A stretch of 60,467 nt of DNA, from positions 1 to 60,467 of the forward strand of contig DAOUCU010000096.1 in NCBI GenBank assembly GCA_034431935.1, read 5' to 3'. A program made the position numbers and the translations under genes. Of this stretch, positions 51,534 through 60,458 are shown in pieces (within the stretch, counting starts at the first letter, position 1; each line of letters opens with the position of its first letter). The notes under the pieces are model-generated. The model was not told where the DNA came from. It saw only the letters and a program-made list of their open reading frames with translations, and ran no database searches. This DNA is from JBFMDU01 sp034431935. GTDB lineage: Bacteria; Chloroflexota; Dehalococcoidia; GIF9; JBFMDU01.

Positions 51534-52630
51534 AGTTCGAACTGGCAGTCCTGCCCGGTGACGGGGTTGGGCCTGAGGTTGTTGCCGAAGCAGTCAAGGT
51601 ACTGAACGCTACTGGTGATAGGTATGGACATAGCCTTAAGTATCGGTACGATCTTATTGGTGGGGCAGCCATTGACAGGTATGGTGTAGCCCTGACGGAC
51701 GAGTGTCTGGCTATGTGTAAGGCCAGCGATGCCGTGCTTCATGGTGCGGTCGGTGGGCCCAAGTGGGATGATCCGAAGGCGAAGGTGCGCCCTGAGGATG
51801 GACTGCTCGGTCTGAGGAAGGGCCTGGGGACTTTTGCCAATCTGCGACCGGTGAAGCTGTATCCAATGCTCATCGATGCTGTGGCACTAAAACCCGAGGT
51901 GGTGCGTGGAGTTGACCTGATGGTGGTGCGTGAGCTTACCGGTGGGCTGTACTTTGGCAAGCCGAAACGGCAGTGGCTGAGCAAGAGCGGCCGCCACGCA
52001 GTTGACACCATGAAGTATTCGGAAAAAGAAATCAGGCGGATTGTAAAAGTGGGTTTCGAACTGGCACGGACGCGCCGCAAGAAATTGGCGTCAGTTGATA
52101 AGGCGAACGTGCTGGAGACTTCACGCCTCTGGCGACAAATTGCCATGGAAGTGGGAGTTGACTATCCGGATGTCCAGCTTGAGCACGTTCTGGTTGATTC
52201 CTGTTCGATGCGGCTTATTCAGCGGCCGGCTGATTTTGATGTCATCGTCACCGAGAACACTTTTGGCGATATCCTTACCGATGAAGCTTCAATGCTGGCC
52301 GGCTCGATGGGCATGCTGCCTTCGGCCAGTCTGGCGGGCATTCCCACGGAAGGCGGGCGCGCCTTTGGCCTTTACGAGCCGATTCACGGTAGTGCGCCGA
52401 AGCGCGCCGGGCAGAATCTGGCGAACCCTATTGCCACGATACTCAGTGCGGCTATGATGCTGAGGTACTCGTTAGGGCTGAGCGCCGAGGCTGATGCCGT
52501 GGAGGCGGCAATACTCAAGGTGCTTGAAGAGGGATACCGTACTTACGATATTATGGAAGCGGGGAAAGTTAAGGTCAGCACCAGCCGGATGGGTGATCTG
52601 ATAGCCGAGAGGGTGCTGGCGAGGAAATAG
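51530..52630 (+). CDS. leuB: 3-isopropylmalate dehydrogenase
   Basis: The 366-residue protein is a decarboxylating dehydrogenase: LAVLPGDGVGPEVVAEAVKVL at the start, LMVVRELTGGLYFGKPK for substrate binding, and NTFGDILTDEASMLAGSMGMLPSAS with metal-binding Asp. It should act on isopropylmalate and, in the CimA route, on methylmalate. Sixteen bases separate it from cimA. Confidence 0.96.
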   Translation: MKFELAVLPGDGVGPEVVAEAVKVLNATGDRYGHSLKYRYDLIGGAAIDRYGVALTDECLAMCKASDAVLHGAVGGPKWDDPKAKVRPEDGLLGLRKGLGTFANLRPVKLYPMLIDAVALKPEVVRGVDLMVVRELTGGLYFGKPKRQWLSKSGRHAVDTMKYSEKEIRRIVKVGFELARTRRKKLASVDKANVLETSRLWRQIAMEVGVDYPDVQLEHVLVDSCSMRLIQRPADFDVIVTENTFGDILTDEASMLAGSMGMLPSASLAGIPTEGGRAFGLYEPIHGSAPKRAGQNLANPIATILSAAMMLRYSLGLSAEADAVEAAILKVLEEGYRTYDIMEAGKVKVSTSRMGDLIAERVLARK

Positions 52631-52646
52631 TACAGAAGATACTCTG

Positions 52647-54236
52647 ATGAAGTCAGTACAGATATACGATACTACCCTGCGTGACGGTGCTCAACGCGAG
52701 GGTATATCGTTTTCGGTTGAGGACAAGCTTAAGATCGCCCGTAAGCTGGACGAACTGGGTATCCATTTTATTGAGGGAGGGTGGCCGGGTTCTAACCCCA
52801 AGGACAGCAAGTTCTTCGCACGGGCGCGTCGGATGAAGTTCAAGCAGGCAACTCTTGTGGCTTTTGGTAGCACCAAGCGTCACGACGTTAAGGCGAAGGA
52901 CGACCTGAATTTGAAGGCGCTGGTAGATTCAGGTGTGAGGGTGGTTACCATTGTTGGAAAAAGCTCGCGGATGCAGGTCATTGATGTCCTGGAAGTCAGC
53001 CTTGAGACTAATCTGGAGATGATATACGAGTCGGTTGCCTATCTGGTAGGCAGGGGACTAAGGGTATTCTTTGACGCCGAGCACTTTTTCGATGGCTACA
53101 GGATGGACCCGGATTATTCACTTAAGACGCTTAAGGCGGCGGACGATGCCGGTGCCGAGTGTCTGGTCTTATGTGATACTAACGGAGGAAGCCTACCGTC
53201 TCAAATTGGAGAGGCGGTCCGTGCCGCATGCCGAGTTTCACGCGCTTCGATTGGCATCCACGCTCACAACGATGCCGAGCTAGCTGTGGCCAATTCTCTG
53301 GCGGCGGTTGAGGCTGGGGCCAGCCAGGTTCAGGGCACCATCAATGGCTATGGAGAAAGGTGCGGCAACGCCAACCTGTGCTCCGTTATCCCGAACCTCA
53401 AGCTCAAGATGGGCATTAACTGTATATCCAATGCGAATCTGTCAAGGCTGGCGGAGGTCGCCCATTTTGTGGCCGGCGTTGCCAACCTGACGCTTGACCG
53501 TCATCTTCCGTACGTCGGTGATAGCGCCTTCACACACAAAGGCGGACTTCATGTCTCAGGTCTGATGAAATGTGATATCAGCTATCATCACGTTGACCCG
53601 TTGCTGGTAGGCAATACTCACCGCGTGGTTGTCTCAGAGCTTTCCGGTAAAAGCAACATTATCTATAAGGCTAAGGAGCTGGGTATTAACCTCTCGCCGA
53701 GAGAAGAGGAAACACGGCGTGTGCTTGACCAGATTAAACTTCTGGAGAGCCGGGGCTTCCAGTATGAGGACGCCGACGCCTCTTTTGAGCTTCTCCTGCG
53801 GCGGGCGCAACCCGGCTACAAGCCGCCGTTCGAACTGGTGGACTTCATGGTGGTGGTGGAGAGACACCGCCGCCTGCCGACCTCAAATACCCATGAAGAG
53901 ACACTGGCTGAGGCGACGGTCAAGGTGCGGGTTGGCAAGAGGGTTATCCACACTGCGGCGGAGGGTAATGGCCCGGTCAATGCTCTCGATGCGGCCCTGC
54001 GTAAGGCGCTGGTTCAGTTCTATCCGAGTTTGGCCGATATCAAGCTGGTTGACTACAAAGTGCGCATCCTTGAGGAGGCGTCCGGCACTGGCTCACAGGT
54101 GCGGGTGTTGATTGAGTCTACCGATGGTAAAGATACATGGCGCACCGTTGGGGGGTCGAGCAACATTATCGAAGCCAGCTGGTTGGCTTTGGCTGACAGC
54201 CTTGAGTACTGGCTGATCAGGCACAGCGGCAGTTAG
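52647..54236 (+). CDS. cimA: (R)-citramalate synthase
   Basis: The 529-residue protein is of the LeuA/homocitrate synthase family, but starts QIYDTTLRDGAQREGISFSVEDKLKIARKLDELGI and has HFIEGGWPGSNPKD, features of the CimA subgroup. GIHAHNDAELAVANSLAAVEAGA carries the metal ligands. A C-terminal allosteric domain follows (about 385-525). It condenses acetyl-CoA with pyruvate to start isoleucine synthesis without threonine. Its stop overlaps the stop of the convergent nitroreductase gene (TTAG). Confidence 0.95.
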   Translation: MKSVQIYDTTLRDGAQREGISFSVEDKLKIARKLDELGIHFIEGGWPGSNPKDSKFFARARRMKFKQATLVAFGSTKRHDVKAKDDLNLKALVDSGVRVVTIVGKSSRMQVIDVLEVSLETNLEMIYESVAYLVGRGLRVFFDAEHFFDGYRMDPDYSLKTLKAADDAGAECLVLCDTNGGSLPSQIGEAVRAACRVSRASIGIHAHNDAELAVANSLAAVEAGASQVQGTINGYGERCGNANLCSVIPNLKLKMGINCISNANLSRLAEVAHFVAGVANLTLDRHLPYVGDSAFTHKGGLHVSGLMKCDISYHHVDPLLVGNTHRVVVSELSGKSNIIYKAKELGINLSPREEETRRVLDQIKLLESRGFQYEDADASFELLLRRAQPGYKPPFELVDFMVVVERHRRLPTSNTHEETLAEATVKVRVGKRVIHTAAEGNGPVNALDAALRKALVQFYPSLADIKLVDYKVRILEEASGTGSQVRVLIESTDGKDTWRTVGGSSNIIEASWLALADSLEYWLIRHSGS

Positions 54237-54874
54237 CCTGGGTATTCTCCGGCCGGTTTCCCGACGGGCATGATATAAAGCGGTCTTATCGTCTCGTCCA
54301 GCCCGAGCAGATTTCTCACAGCCTCGTCGTCGAAGGCCCCGACCATTACTGTGCCGAGACCCAGAGCAGTCGCCTGCAAATGGATATCTTGGCCAATGTG
54401 CCCGGCCTCCATGTTGACGTAGCGCTGGGCGCGTGCCCCGTAGCGGAAGGCGGTTCGGGAGAAGATGGCGCAGGCAATCAGCACGGCCGGTGCGCTGGCC
54501 ACGGATTGCTGGCCGAGCGCGACTTCGGATAGGGAAGAGCGGATATCGCCCGGCTTTTCCATGGTCAGTGAATGACTGTCTGGAGCGTAATGGTAGACTC
54601 CGGCATTGATACCGGCTACGGTTTGCTCTCCGGTTGCTACTACGATTTCAAGTGGGTAGGTCGCGCCAGCACTCGGTACGGCGCGAAATCTTCCATGGGT
54701 GATGCCCTGGGCTGCCCAGAGGAGTTGGGCTAGCTGTTCAAGGGTCAGCGCTGACTTTTCGTACCGTCGTACCGACTTGCGGCGGGAGATGGCTTCCTCA
54801 ACCGAGACTTGCCCTCTGGTGCTCGGCGGCGGCAGTCGGACTACGGGAGCCGGCATCTTGCGGTTCTGTTTCAT
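54233..54874 (-). CDS. SagB-type nitroreductase-family oxidoreductase
   Basis: This 213-residue protein matches the nitroreductase fold with the SagB/ThcOx features SVEEAISRRKSVRRYEKSALTLEQLAQLLWAAQGIT and RAVPSAGATYPLEIVVA, and NMEAGHIGQDIHLQATALGLGTVMVGAFDD. It should bind FMN. SagB enzymes oxidise azoles in peptide natural products, but no peptide precursor or YcaO gene is seen here, so the role is open. It overlaps rtcB by four bases. Confidence 0.85.
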   Translation of the reverse strand: MKQNRKMPAPVVRLPPPSTRGQVSVEEAISRRKSVRRYEKSALTLEQLAQLLWAAQGITHGRFRAVPSAGATYPLEIVVATGEQTVAGINAGVYHYAPDSHSLTMEKPGDIRSSLSEVALGQQSVASAPAVLIACAIFSRTAFRYGARAQRYVNMEAGHIGQDIHLQATALGLGTVMVGAFDDEAVRNLLGLDETIRPLYIMPVGKPAGEYPG

Positions 54875-56331
54875 CCCTTTACCACCCCCAGCGGCTCTGC
54901 CATGAGCACCTTGCGTGATATTCCGGCTTGGTGTGTTATCTCAATTACCTTGCTGACGTCTTTGTAGGCTTCCGAGGCTTCCTCCGCCAGTGAATGCGGA
55001 CTGGCGGCTTTGACGATGATGCCGCGGGAGGCAAGTTCCTGAGTGATGTTGACGCCCTTGAGACTGCGCATAGCCGCGCCGCGGCTCTGAACACGTCCGG
55101 CCCCGTGACAGGTAGAGCCGAAAGTCTCCTGCAGTGCCCGGTCGGTGCCGACGGCCACGTACGAACGCCGTCCCATGTCGCCCGGGATGAGCACCGGCTG
55201 GCCGATAGATGCGTATTTCTTCGGGACATCTTTGTGCCCGGCGGGGAATGCCCTGGTAGCGCCCTTGCGGTGGACGCAGACGGTGACCGGCCTGCCATCT
55301 ACCATGTGCTGTTCTATTTTGGCGATGTTGTGGGCGACGTCATAGATTTGAGCCATGCCCAACTGGTCGGGCGTTCGGCCAAAGACCCTGGAGAAAGCCT
55401 CTCGTGACCAGTGGGCGATGCACTGACGGTTGGCCCAGGCGTAGTTGGCGGCACAGGCCATGGCGGCGAGGTAATCTCTGGCTTCTGGAGAGTCAAGCGG
55501 CGCGCATGCCAGTTCGCGGTCAGGCAGGCTGATAGCATAGCGACGTACTGCGCCCCCCATGACCCGCAGGTAGTCGTCGCAGACCTGGTAGCCCAATCCT
55601 CTGGAGCCGGTGTGTATCAGCAGGAGCACCTGCCCGATACCTTCTATACCCATGGTTCTGGCAGCGGCCTCGTCATATATCTCCCGAACCACCTGGACTT
55701 CAAGAAAATGGTTGCCGGAACCAAGGGTGCCTGATTGGGGAATGCCGCGTTTTCTGGCGCGGTCGCTTACCTTGTCAGGGTTGGCGCCTTTCATAGCGCC
55801 GCCTTCTTCAGTAACTTCGAGGTCATCAGACAGGCCGTAACCGTGGCTCACTGCCCATTGGGCGCCTTTCTCGAGGACATCGCGCAGGTCGCGGTCGCTC
55901 AGGCGTATCTTGCCTTCAGAGCCTAAACCGGATGGTACGTGATTAAAGAGTGCATTCACCAGGGCGCTAATGCGTGGCTTGACCTCGGCTTCTGTAAGGT
56001 TGGTGCGGAGGAGCCTGACACCGCAGTTGATGTCGTAGCCGACGCCTCCGGGTGAGACAACCCCATCCTTAATGCTGGTGGCGGCAACGCCGCCGATGGG
56101 GAAACCGTAACCCCAGTGGATGTCGGGCATGGCCATGGAACGGCCGATGATTCCAGGTAGAAAAGCGACATTGGCCACCTGTTCCGGCGCCTGTTCCTCG
56201 CGTATCAACGCCAACATGGCCTGGTCAGCATAGATCAGTCCGGGTACCCGCATCCCGGCCTTGTAGCTCCGGGGGATTTCCCAGCGGTAGTCGTCTATGC
56301 GATTCAGCGGTCCGTCCCATCCGGTCATCAA
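54871..56331 (-). CDS. rtcB: RNA-splicing ligase RtcB
   Basis: The 486-residue protein carries GGVGYDINCGVRLLRT (metal-binding C103), GTLGSGNHFLEVQ and STCHGAGRVQSRGAA with the guanylylated His near the C-terminus, all RtcB hallmarks. It joins 2',3'-cyclic phosphate and 5'-OH RNA ends with GTP and Mn2+. The archease gene lies nine bases upstream and is its known activator. No rtcR or rtcA gene is seen. Confidence 0.96.
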   Translation of the reverse strand: MMTGWDGPLNRIDDYRWEIPRSYKAGMRVPGLIYADQAMLALIREEQAPEQVANVAFLPGIIGRSMAMPDIHWGYGFPIGGVAATSIKDGVVSPGGVGYDINCGVRLLRTNLTEAEVKPRISALVNALFNHVPSGLGSEGKIRLSDRDLRDVLEKGAQWAVSHGYGLSDDLEVTEEGGAMKGANPDKVSDRARKRGIPQSGTLGSGNHFLEVQVVREIYDEAAARTMGIEGIGQVLLLIHTGSRGLGYQVCDDYLRVMGGAVRRYAISLPDRELACAPLDSPEARDYLAAMACAANYAWANRQCIAHWSREAFSRVFGRTPDQLGMAQIYDVAHNIAKIEQHMVDGRPVTVCVHRKGATRAFPAGHKDVPKKYASIGQPVLIPGDMGRRSYVAVGTDRALQETFGSTCHGAGRVQSRGAAMRSLKGVNITQELASRGIIVKAASPHSLAEEASEAYKDVSKVIEITHQAGISRKVLMAEPLGVVKG

Positions 56332-56340
56332 TATGTCCCT

Positions 56341-56760
56341 TCAGATATCGAAAATGATGCGAGCGTGGTACCCCTGAGTGTCCCTGCTAATTTGAAGCAT
56401 ATGGTATGTGGCCGCCTTGACGTCACGGTGAACGTTGTGTCTGGAGGGGTCGAGCCTTTCGCCGGAGCATTCGGCATCAAGGTATTTGGAAGTGAGCCGC
56501 GCTATTGTGAAGCGGCTGAAAAGCAGGTGTTCGGTGTCCCAGAGGTAAATAAGCTCGTTAAGCCAGCGGATGAGCAGACTTTCGCGGTCGTACGCACTTG
56601 CTGAAACAGTTCGAGTCTCGGTTGTCTTCACCTTTTCCGGGTCAGAGATAAGACTGAAAAGGGCGAATGCGGCGCTGGAAAAGAGTTCCTTAAGATTCCT
56701 GCCGTACACTTCGATTCCGATGTCAGCAGTGTGGTCGATAATCTTAAACGGTCTGGTCAA
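56341..56760 (-). CDS. Archease (RtcB activator)
   Basis: This 139-residue protein starts FKIIDHTADIGIEVYGRNLKELFSSAAFALFSLI and contains RLIRWLNELIYLWDTEHLLF-like text (LLIRWLNELIYLWDTEHLLF), ending AATYHMLQISRDTQGYHARIIFDI; all are archease motifs with conserved Asp/His residues for metal binding. It promotes RtcB guanylylation and turnover. It is the first gene of a three-gene minus-strand unit with rtcB and the SagB-like gene. Confidence 0.94.
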   Translation of the reverse strand: MTRPFKIIDHTADIGIEVYGRNLKELFSSAAFALFSLISDPEKVKTTETRTVSASAYDRESLLIRWLNELIYLWDTEHLLFSRFTIARLTSKYLDAECSGERLDPSRHNVHRDVKAATYHMLQISRDTQGYHARIIFDI

Positions 56761-56915
56761 GTCCGTGGCCTCCGCCGCGTCTCCTCCGGGTTAGCGGTCA
56801 GTTGAACGTGTAAGTATGGCAATTATACCCAAAGCTAACGCACCTTGACAAAGGGCTCGTTTCGACTTTACACTGATTGCCTGAGGAAGTCACATACGGC
56901 AGGAGTGAAACGACC

Positions 56916-57902
56916 ATGTCTAACATTGTGGGCAAGATGGCCCAGGAAATGTTTGATGGTTCGGCTCTAAGGAAAGCCTTTCGTACCGCCCTAGCACGGG
57001 TGGAGAGCCACGTTGATGAACTCAACCGTCTTAATGTTTTCCCCGTGCCCGACGGAGACACCGGTGTTAATATGATGCTGACTCTGCGTGCTGCTAACCG
57101 CGCTATTGCCGATCTGGCTTCGAACTCGGCGGCGGTGGTGGCCGCCACAGCGGCCCGCGGCGCTCTGCTCGGGGCGAGCGGAAACTCCGGAGTGATTCTG
57201 TCCCAGATACTTCGCGGCATCGCCCGTGGTCTGGAGATGAAGGACCGGTTTTCGCCATCTCATTTCGCTCAGGCGCTTCACGCGGCGGCAGAGAACGCCT
57301 ATCGGGCGGTGACCAATCCGGCCGAGGGTACGATATTGACGGTGAGCAAGGACGTCGCACGGACTGCTTTGAGTATGGCCGAGCGTGGTGCCGGGTTCAG
57401 TGAGATGATGAGCGCCGTAGTGACGCAGGCGGGTCGTACGGTAAAGAAGACGCCTGAAATGCTCCCTCAATTGAAGGAAGCTGGTGTTGAAGATGCCGGT
57501 GCCAGAGGACTTCTTTATGTTCTTCAGGGTATCAAGGATGCTATTTCGGGCCGGGTAGGGAGGGTGGGGATGGGGCGCTCGGCGAAGCAGGCGGCGCCCG
57601 CGGCGGCGAAGGCCAAACATGTGGAAAGGCGCTATGGCTTCGATGTCCAGTTCCTGCTGCGCGGCAACCATCTGGCCGTAGCCGAAATAAGACACCGTAT
57701 TGAGACTATGGGCGAGTCGGTACTGGTTGTGGGTGATGAGGAAATAGTCAGGGTGCACATTCATACCTTCAAACCCGAGGCTGTGCTTGACTATGCTCGC
57801 GGTGTTGGCGATGTGAGTGATGTAGAAGTTCAGGATATGGACGAGCAGGTGGCCGGGCGTGGCAAACGCGGTTCGGCGAAGCACGGTACTCACCCGGAGT
57901 AG
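56916..57902 (+). CDS. DhaL/FakA-like kinase, short form
   Basis: From ATG 56916 (AGGAG upstream) the protein has 328 residues. Residues about 1-195 form the DhaL (DAK2) ATP-binding domain with NVFPVPDGDTGVNMMLTL (Mg-ATP aspartates) and LLGASGNSGVILSQILRG. A linker rich in Ala/Lys leads to a region (about 235-300: YGFDVQFLLRGNHLAVAEIRHRIETMGESVLVVGDEEIVRVHIHT) resembling the FakA middle domain. Usual FakA proteins have about 550 residues, so the C-terminal domain is missing. FakA phosphorylates fatty acids held by FakB; no fakB lies nearby. Confidence 0.85.
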   Translation: MSNIVGKMAQEMFDGSALRKAFRTALARVESHVDELNRLNVFPVPDGDTGVNMMLTLRAANRAIADLASNSAAVVAATAARGALLGASGNSGVILSQILRGIARGLEMKDRFSPSHFAQALHAAAENAYRAVTNPAEGTILTVSKDVARTALSMAERGAGFSEMMSAVVTQAGRTVKKTPEMLPQLKEAGVEDAGARGLLYVLQGIKDAISGRVGRVGMGRSAKQAAPAAAKAKHVERRYGFDVQFLLRGNHLAVAEIRHRIETMGESVLVVGDEEIVRVHIHTFKPEAVLDYARGVGDVSDVEVQDMDEQVAGRGKRGSAKHGTHPE

Positions 57903-58030
57903 ATGCGGATTACCCGGGCGGAAAGTAAGGACTGAGAATCTGCGTCAGGTTCATGACCGCTGGCACTCTAAGGCTTCAAATCTGAACGGCTCTGGTAGAT
58001 GCTTTTCTGCCCAGCTACCAGGAGGAAAAC

Positions 58031-59221
58031 CTGGACTTCGAGTTCACCCCGGAGCAAGAGAACTTTCGCAGGGAACTTCGTGAGTTCTGCGAACGCGAAC
58101 TTCCTGTCGGGTGGATATGGCGCGTGGGTACCTCGCGCTATGAGGAGGAGGTGGCAACACCGGAGGAGGAAGCCTTCTACCGGTCTTTCCAGCGTAAACT
58201 GGGCGCGAAAGGCCTTCTCTCAACTTGGTGGCCAGCTGAATATGGTGGCCGGGGGCATTCCAAGATAGAGTCAGCTATTCTGAGGGAGGAGCTGGCTTAC
58301 TACGGTGCACCCGGACTCTTCGGGCCGACCTATGAGCTTTTTGTACCGATGATGCTGGCTTTTGGTACAGAGGAGCAAAAGCGTCGCTTCTTACCGCCAC
58401 TGGCCAGAGGCGAATGGATATTCTGTCAGGGCTTCAGCGAGCCGGATGCCGGCTCTGATCTGGCTTCACTAAAATCGCGTGCGGTGGAGAAAGAGGGCGG
58501 CTACGTGCTTGATGGGCATAAAGTCTGGGTCAGCGCGGCAAGGATCTGCGACTGGGGTTTCTTCCTGTTTCGTACGGACCAGAAAGCGACACGGCATCGC
58601 GGCCTCAGCATGTTCCTGGTTGAGCTATCAGCGCCGGGCATCACACGTAGGACGGTAAATGACTACGCCGGTCTGCCAGCATGGCAGGAGATATTCTTCG
58701 ATGGGGTGCGTGTGCCCAAGGAGAACCTGCTTGGCGGCAAGAATAATGGCTGGCAGGTAGCCATGTATGCCCTTAATCATGAACGGTCGGGGCTGGTCTG
58801 GTTGGGTACCTGCCGCCGTGCGCTCGATCGGCTGGTGGCCTACGTAAAAGAGCATAAAACTCTGGCTGAGGATTCATCTATCCGTGAGAAACTGGCGGCG
58901 TTGGCGGTTGAGGTCGAAACGGCGAGGCTGGCCTGTTACTACGTGGCCTCTATGCAGGACCGTGGTGTGATTCCGGTGTATGAGGCAAGTATGGCCAAAA
59001 TACTGACGTGTCACTCAAGCATCCATCTGGCTGAGGCCGGTCTGGAGATAATGGGTGAATACGGTTTGCTTGACACGGGCTCGCCGCGGGCGCCGTTTGA
59101 CGGAGGTGTCGCGCGTACGTATTTGAGCTACCCGATGTGGGTGCTGGGTGGGGGATCGCTTGAAATACAGAAAGAGGTAATCGCCCGTCTTGGGCTGGGA
59201 TTGCCGAAACTGTCAGATTGA
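58031..59221 (+). CDS. Acyl-CoA dehydrogenase, likely CTG start
   Basis: The family N-terminus (DFEFTPEQENFRRELREFCERELP) begins at 58034, directly after a CTG at 58031 that has a perfect AGGAGG six bases upstream. No ATG, GTG or TTG lies in frame nearby before it; the next start, GTG 58124, would cut 31 residues of the conserved helix. The 396-residue product has FCQGFSEPDAGSDLASLKSRAV for FAD/substrate binding and GGGSLEIQKEVIARLGLGLP at the end. It is followed 15 bases later by a second acyl-CoA dehydrogenase, and the two may form an alpha2beta2 enzyme as known for steroid side-chain dehydrogenases. Confidence 0.88.
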   Translation: MDFEFTPEQENFRRELREFCERELPVGWIWRVGTSRYEEEVATPEEEAFYRSFQRKLGAKGLLSTWWPAEYGGRGHSKIESAILREELAYYGAPGLFGPTYELFVPMMLAFGTEEQKRRFLPPLARGEWIFCQGFSEPDAGSDLASLKSRAVEKEGGYVLDGHKVWVSAARICDWGFFLFRTDQKATRHRGLSMFLVELSAPGITRRTVNDYAGLPAWQEIFFDGVRVPKENLLGGKNNGWQVAMYALNHERSGLVWLGTCRRALDRLVAYVKEHKTLAEDSSIREKLAALAVEVETARLACYYVASMQDRGVIPVYEASMAKILTCHSSIHLAEAGLEIMGEYGLLDTGSPRAPFDGGVARTYLSYPMWVLGGGSLEIQKEVIARLGLGLPKLSD

Positions 59222-59236
59222 AATCCGGGGTTTCAG

Positions 59237-60352
59237 GTGGACTATTCGTTCAGTGAGAAGCAGGAAATGATAAGGGCATCAGCCCGGGACTTTCTGGCCC
59301 GTGAGTGCCCGTTGAAAATGGTGCGTCAGGTTGAGACCGGACGGGACAGTCTTCCGGCATCGCTGTGGAAAAAGCTTGCAAACCTTGGCTGGCCGGGTCT
59401 GCTGATACCGGAGGAATACGGTGGTAGTGGTGGTACTCTGCTTGACATGGTGGTAGTCCTTGAGGAGGCGGGGCGTGTTCTGTTGCCGGGGCCGCTCATC
59501 CAGACGGTTGTGGGGGGCGTGGCAATTCTGTGGGGTGGCTCTGAAGATCTCAAGAGAAGGCTTCTGCCGCAGATTGCGGGCGGCGAGTCAATAGTCACTC
59601 TGGCTGTTGTAGAGACTGAGGCCGGCGGAGGGGCGTACTTTCGGGTGGTGCGTGATGGTAATGATTTTCGCGTTACCGGTAGCAAGATTTTTGTTCCCGA
59701 CGCCGCGGCGGCACAGTACATTGTCTGCACATTTAAGACCGGTGATGGGGCGGATGACGTCAATTTACTATTGATTGAGACAGGGACGCCAGGCATGACG
59801 CTGAAGCCTTTGAAAGCCATCTCAGGTGCCAGACTATATGAAGTCGCTTTCAATGATGTGCGCGTGCCTGCTGAAAGCATGTTGGGGAAACGCGAAGATA
59901 GCAGGGGTTCTGGAGTCGGTAGAGTACTTCGGTATGCAGTGGTGGCGCAGTGTGCCTGGATGGTTGGGGCGGCAGGCCGGGTATTTGAGATGGCGGTAGA
60001 GTACGTCAAGACCAGATTGCAGTATGGACGGCCGATTGCCGCCTTTCAAAGTGTCCAGCACCAGTGCGCTGACATGGCCGTTGATTTGTGGGCGGCTGAG
60101 TACGTTACCCATTATGCCGGGTGGAAGCTCGGCAAGTATCCTGACTCTTCGTGGGAGGTTTCTGTTGCCAGAGCCTGGGTCAATGATGCCTGCCTGCGCG
60201 TTGCCTCACGCGCCTGCTACCTCCACGGAGCGCTCGGTTACAGCGAGGAGTATGATGCCCAGCTCTACCTCCGGCGCATTGCCGGGGTGGCGTCGGCCTT
60301 CAGTGGTACCAGGCATCATCTGGAGATGGTAGCACGGGGATTGCTTGGTTAG
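59237..60352 (+). CDS. Acyl-CoA dehydrogenase, second subunit
   Basis: The 371-residue protein starts with GTG at 59237 (MDYSFSEKQEMIRASARDFLARECP). It has the usual helix-sheet-helix plan with GWPGLLIPEEYGGSGG and a C-terminal HGALGYSEEYDAQLYLRRIAGVAS. The middle FAD-binding motif is weaker than in typical family members (LAVVETEAGGGAYFRV), as often seen in the partner subunit of two-gene acyl-CoA dehydrogenases. Substrate unknown. Confidence 0.9.
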   Translation: MDYSFSEKQEMIRASARDFLARECPLKMVRQVETGRDSLPASLWKKLANLGWPGLLIPEEYGGSGGTLLDMVVVLEEAGRVLLPGPLIQTVVGGVAILWGGSEDLKRRLLPQIAGGESIVTLAVVETEAGGGAYFRVVRDGNDFRVTGSKIFVPDAAAAQYIVCTFKTGDGADDVNLLLIETGTPGMTLKPLKAISGARLYEVAFNDVRVPAESMLGKREDSRGSGVGRVLRYAVVAQCAWMVGAAGRVFEMAVEYVKTRLQYGRPIAAFQSVQHQCADMAVDLWAAEYVTHYAGWKLGKYPDSSWEVSVARAWVNDACLRVASRACYLHGALGYSEEYDAQLYLRRIAGVASAFSGTRHHLEMVARGLLG

Positions 60353-60458
60353 ACCTCATTGACTTTTGCGGTACATGGGCCTAGACTAATTTCCGCCTGT
60401 GCCCGCTGAGCTTTAGCATTGGGGGCACGGCGTAACGTGAAGACAAACGGGGGTAAGC

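Noticed and set aside
56991..57893. 300-codon open frame on the minus strand
   Set aside because: It is the shadow of the DhaL/FakA-like gene, rich in Arg/His/Pro as expected from antisense of GC-rich coding DNA.
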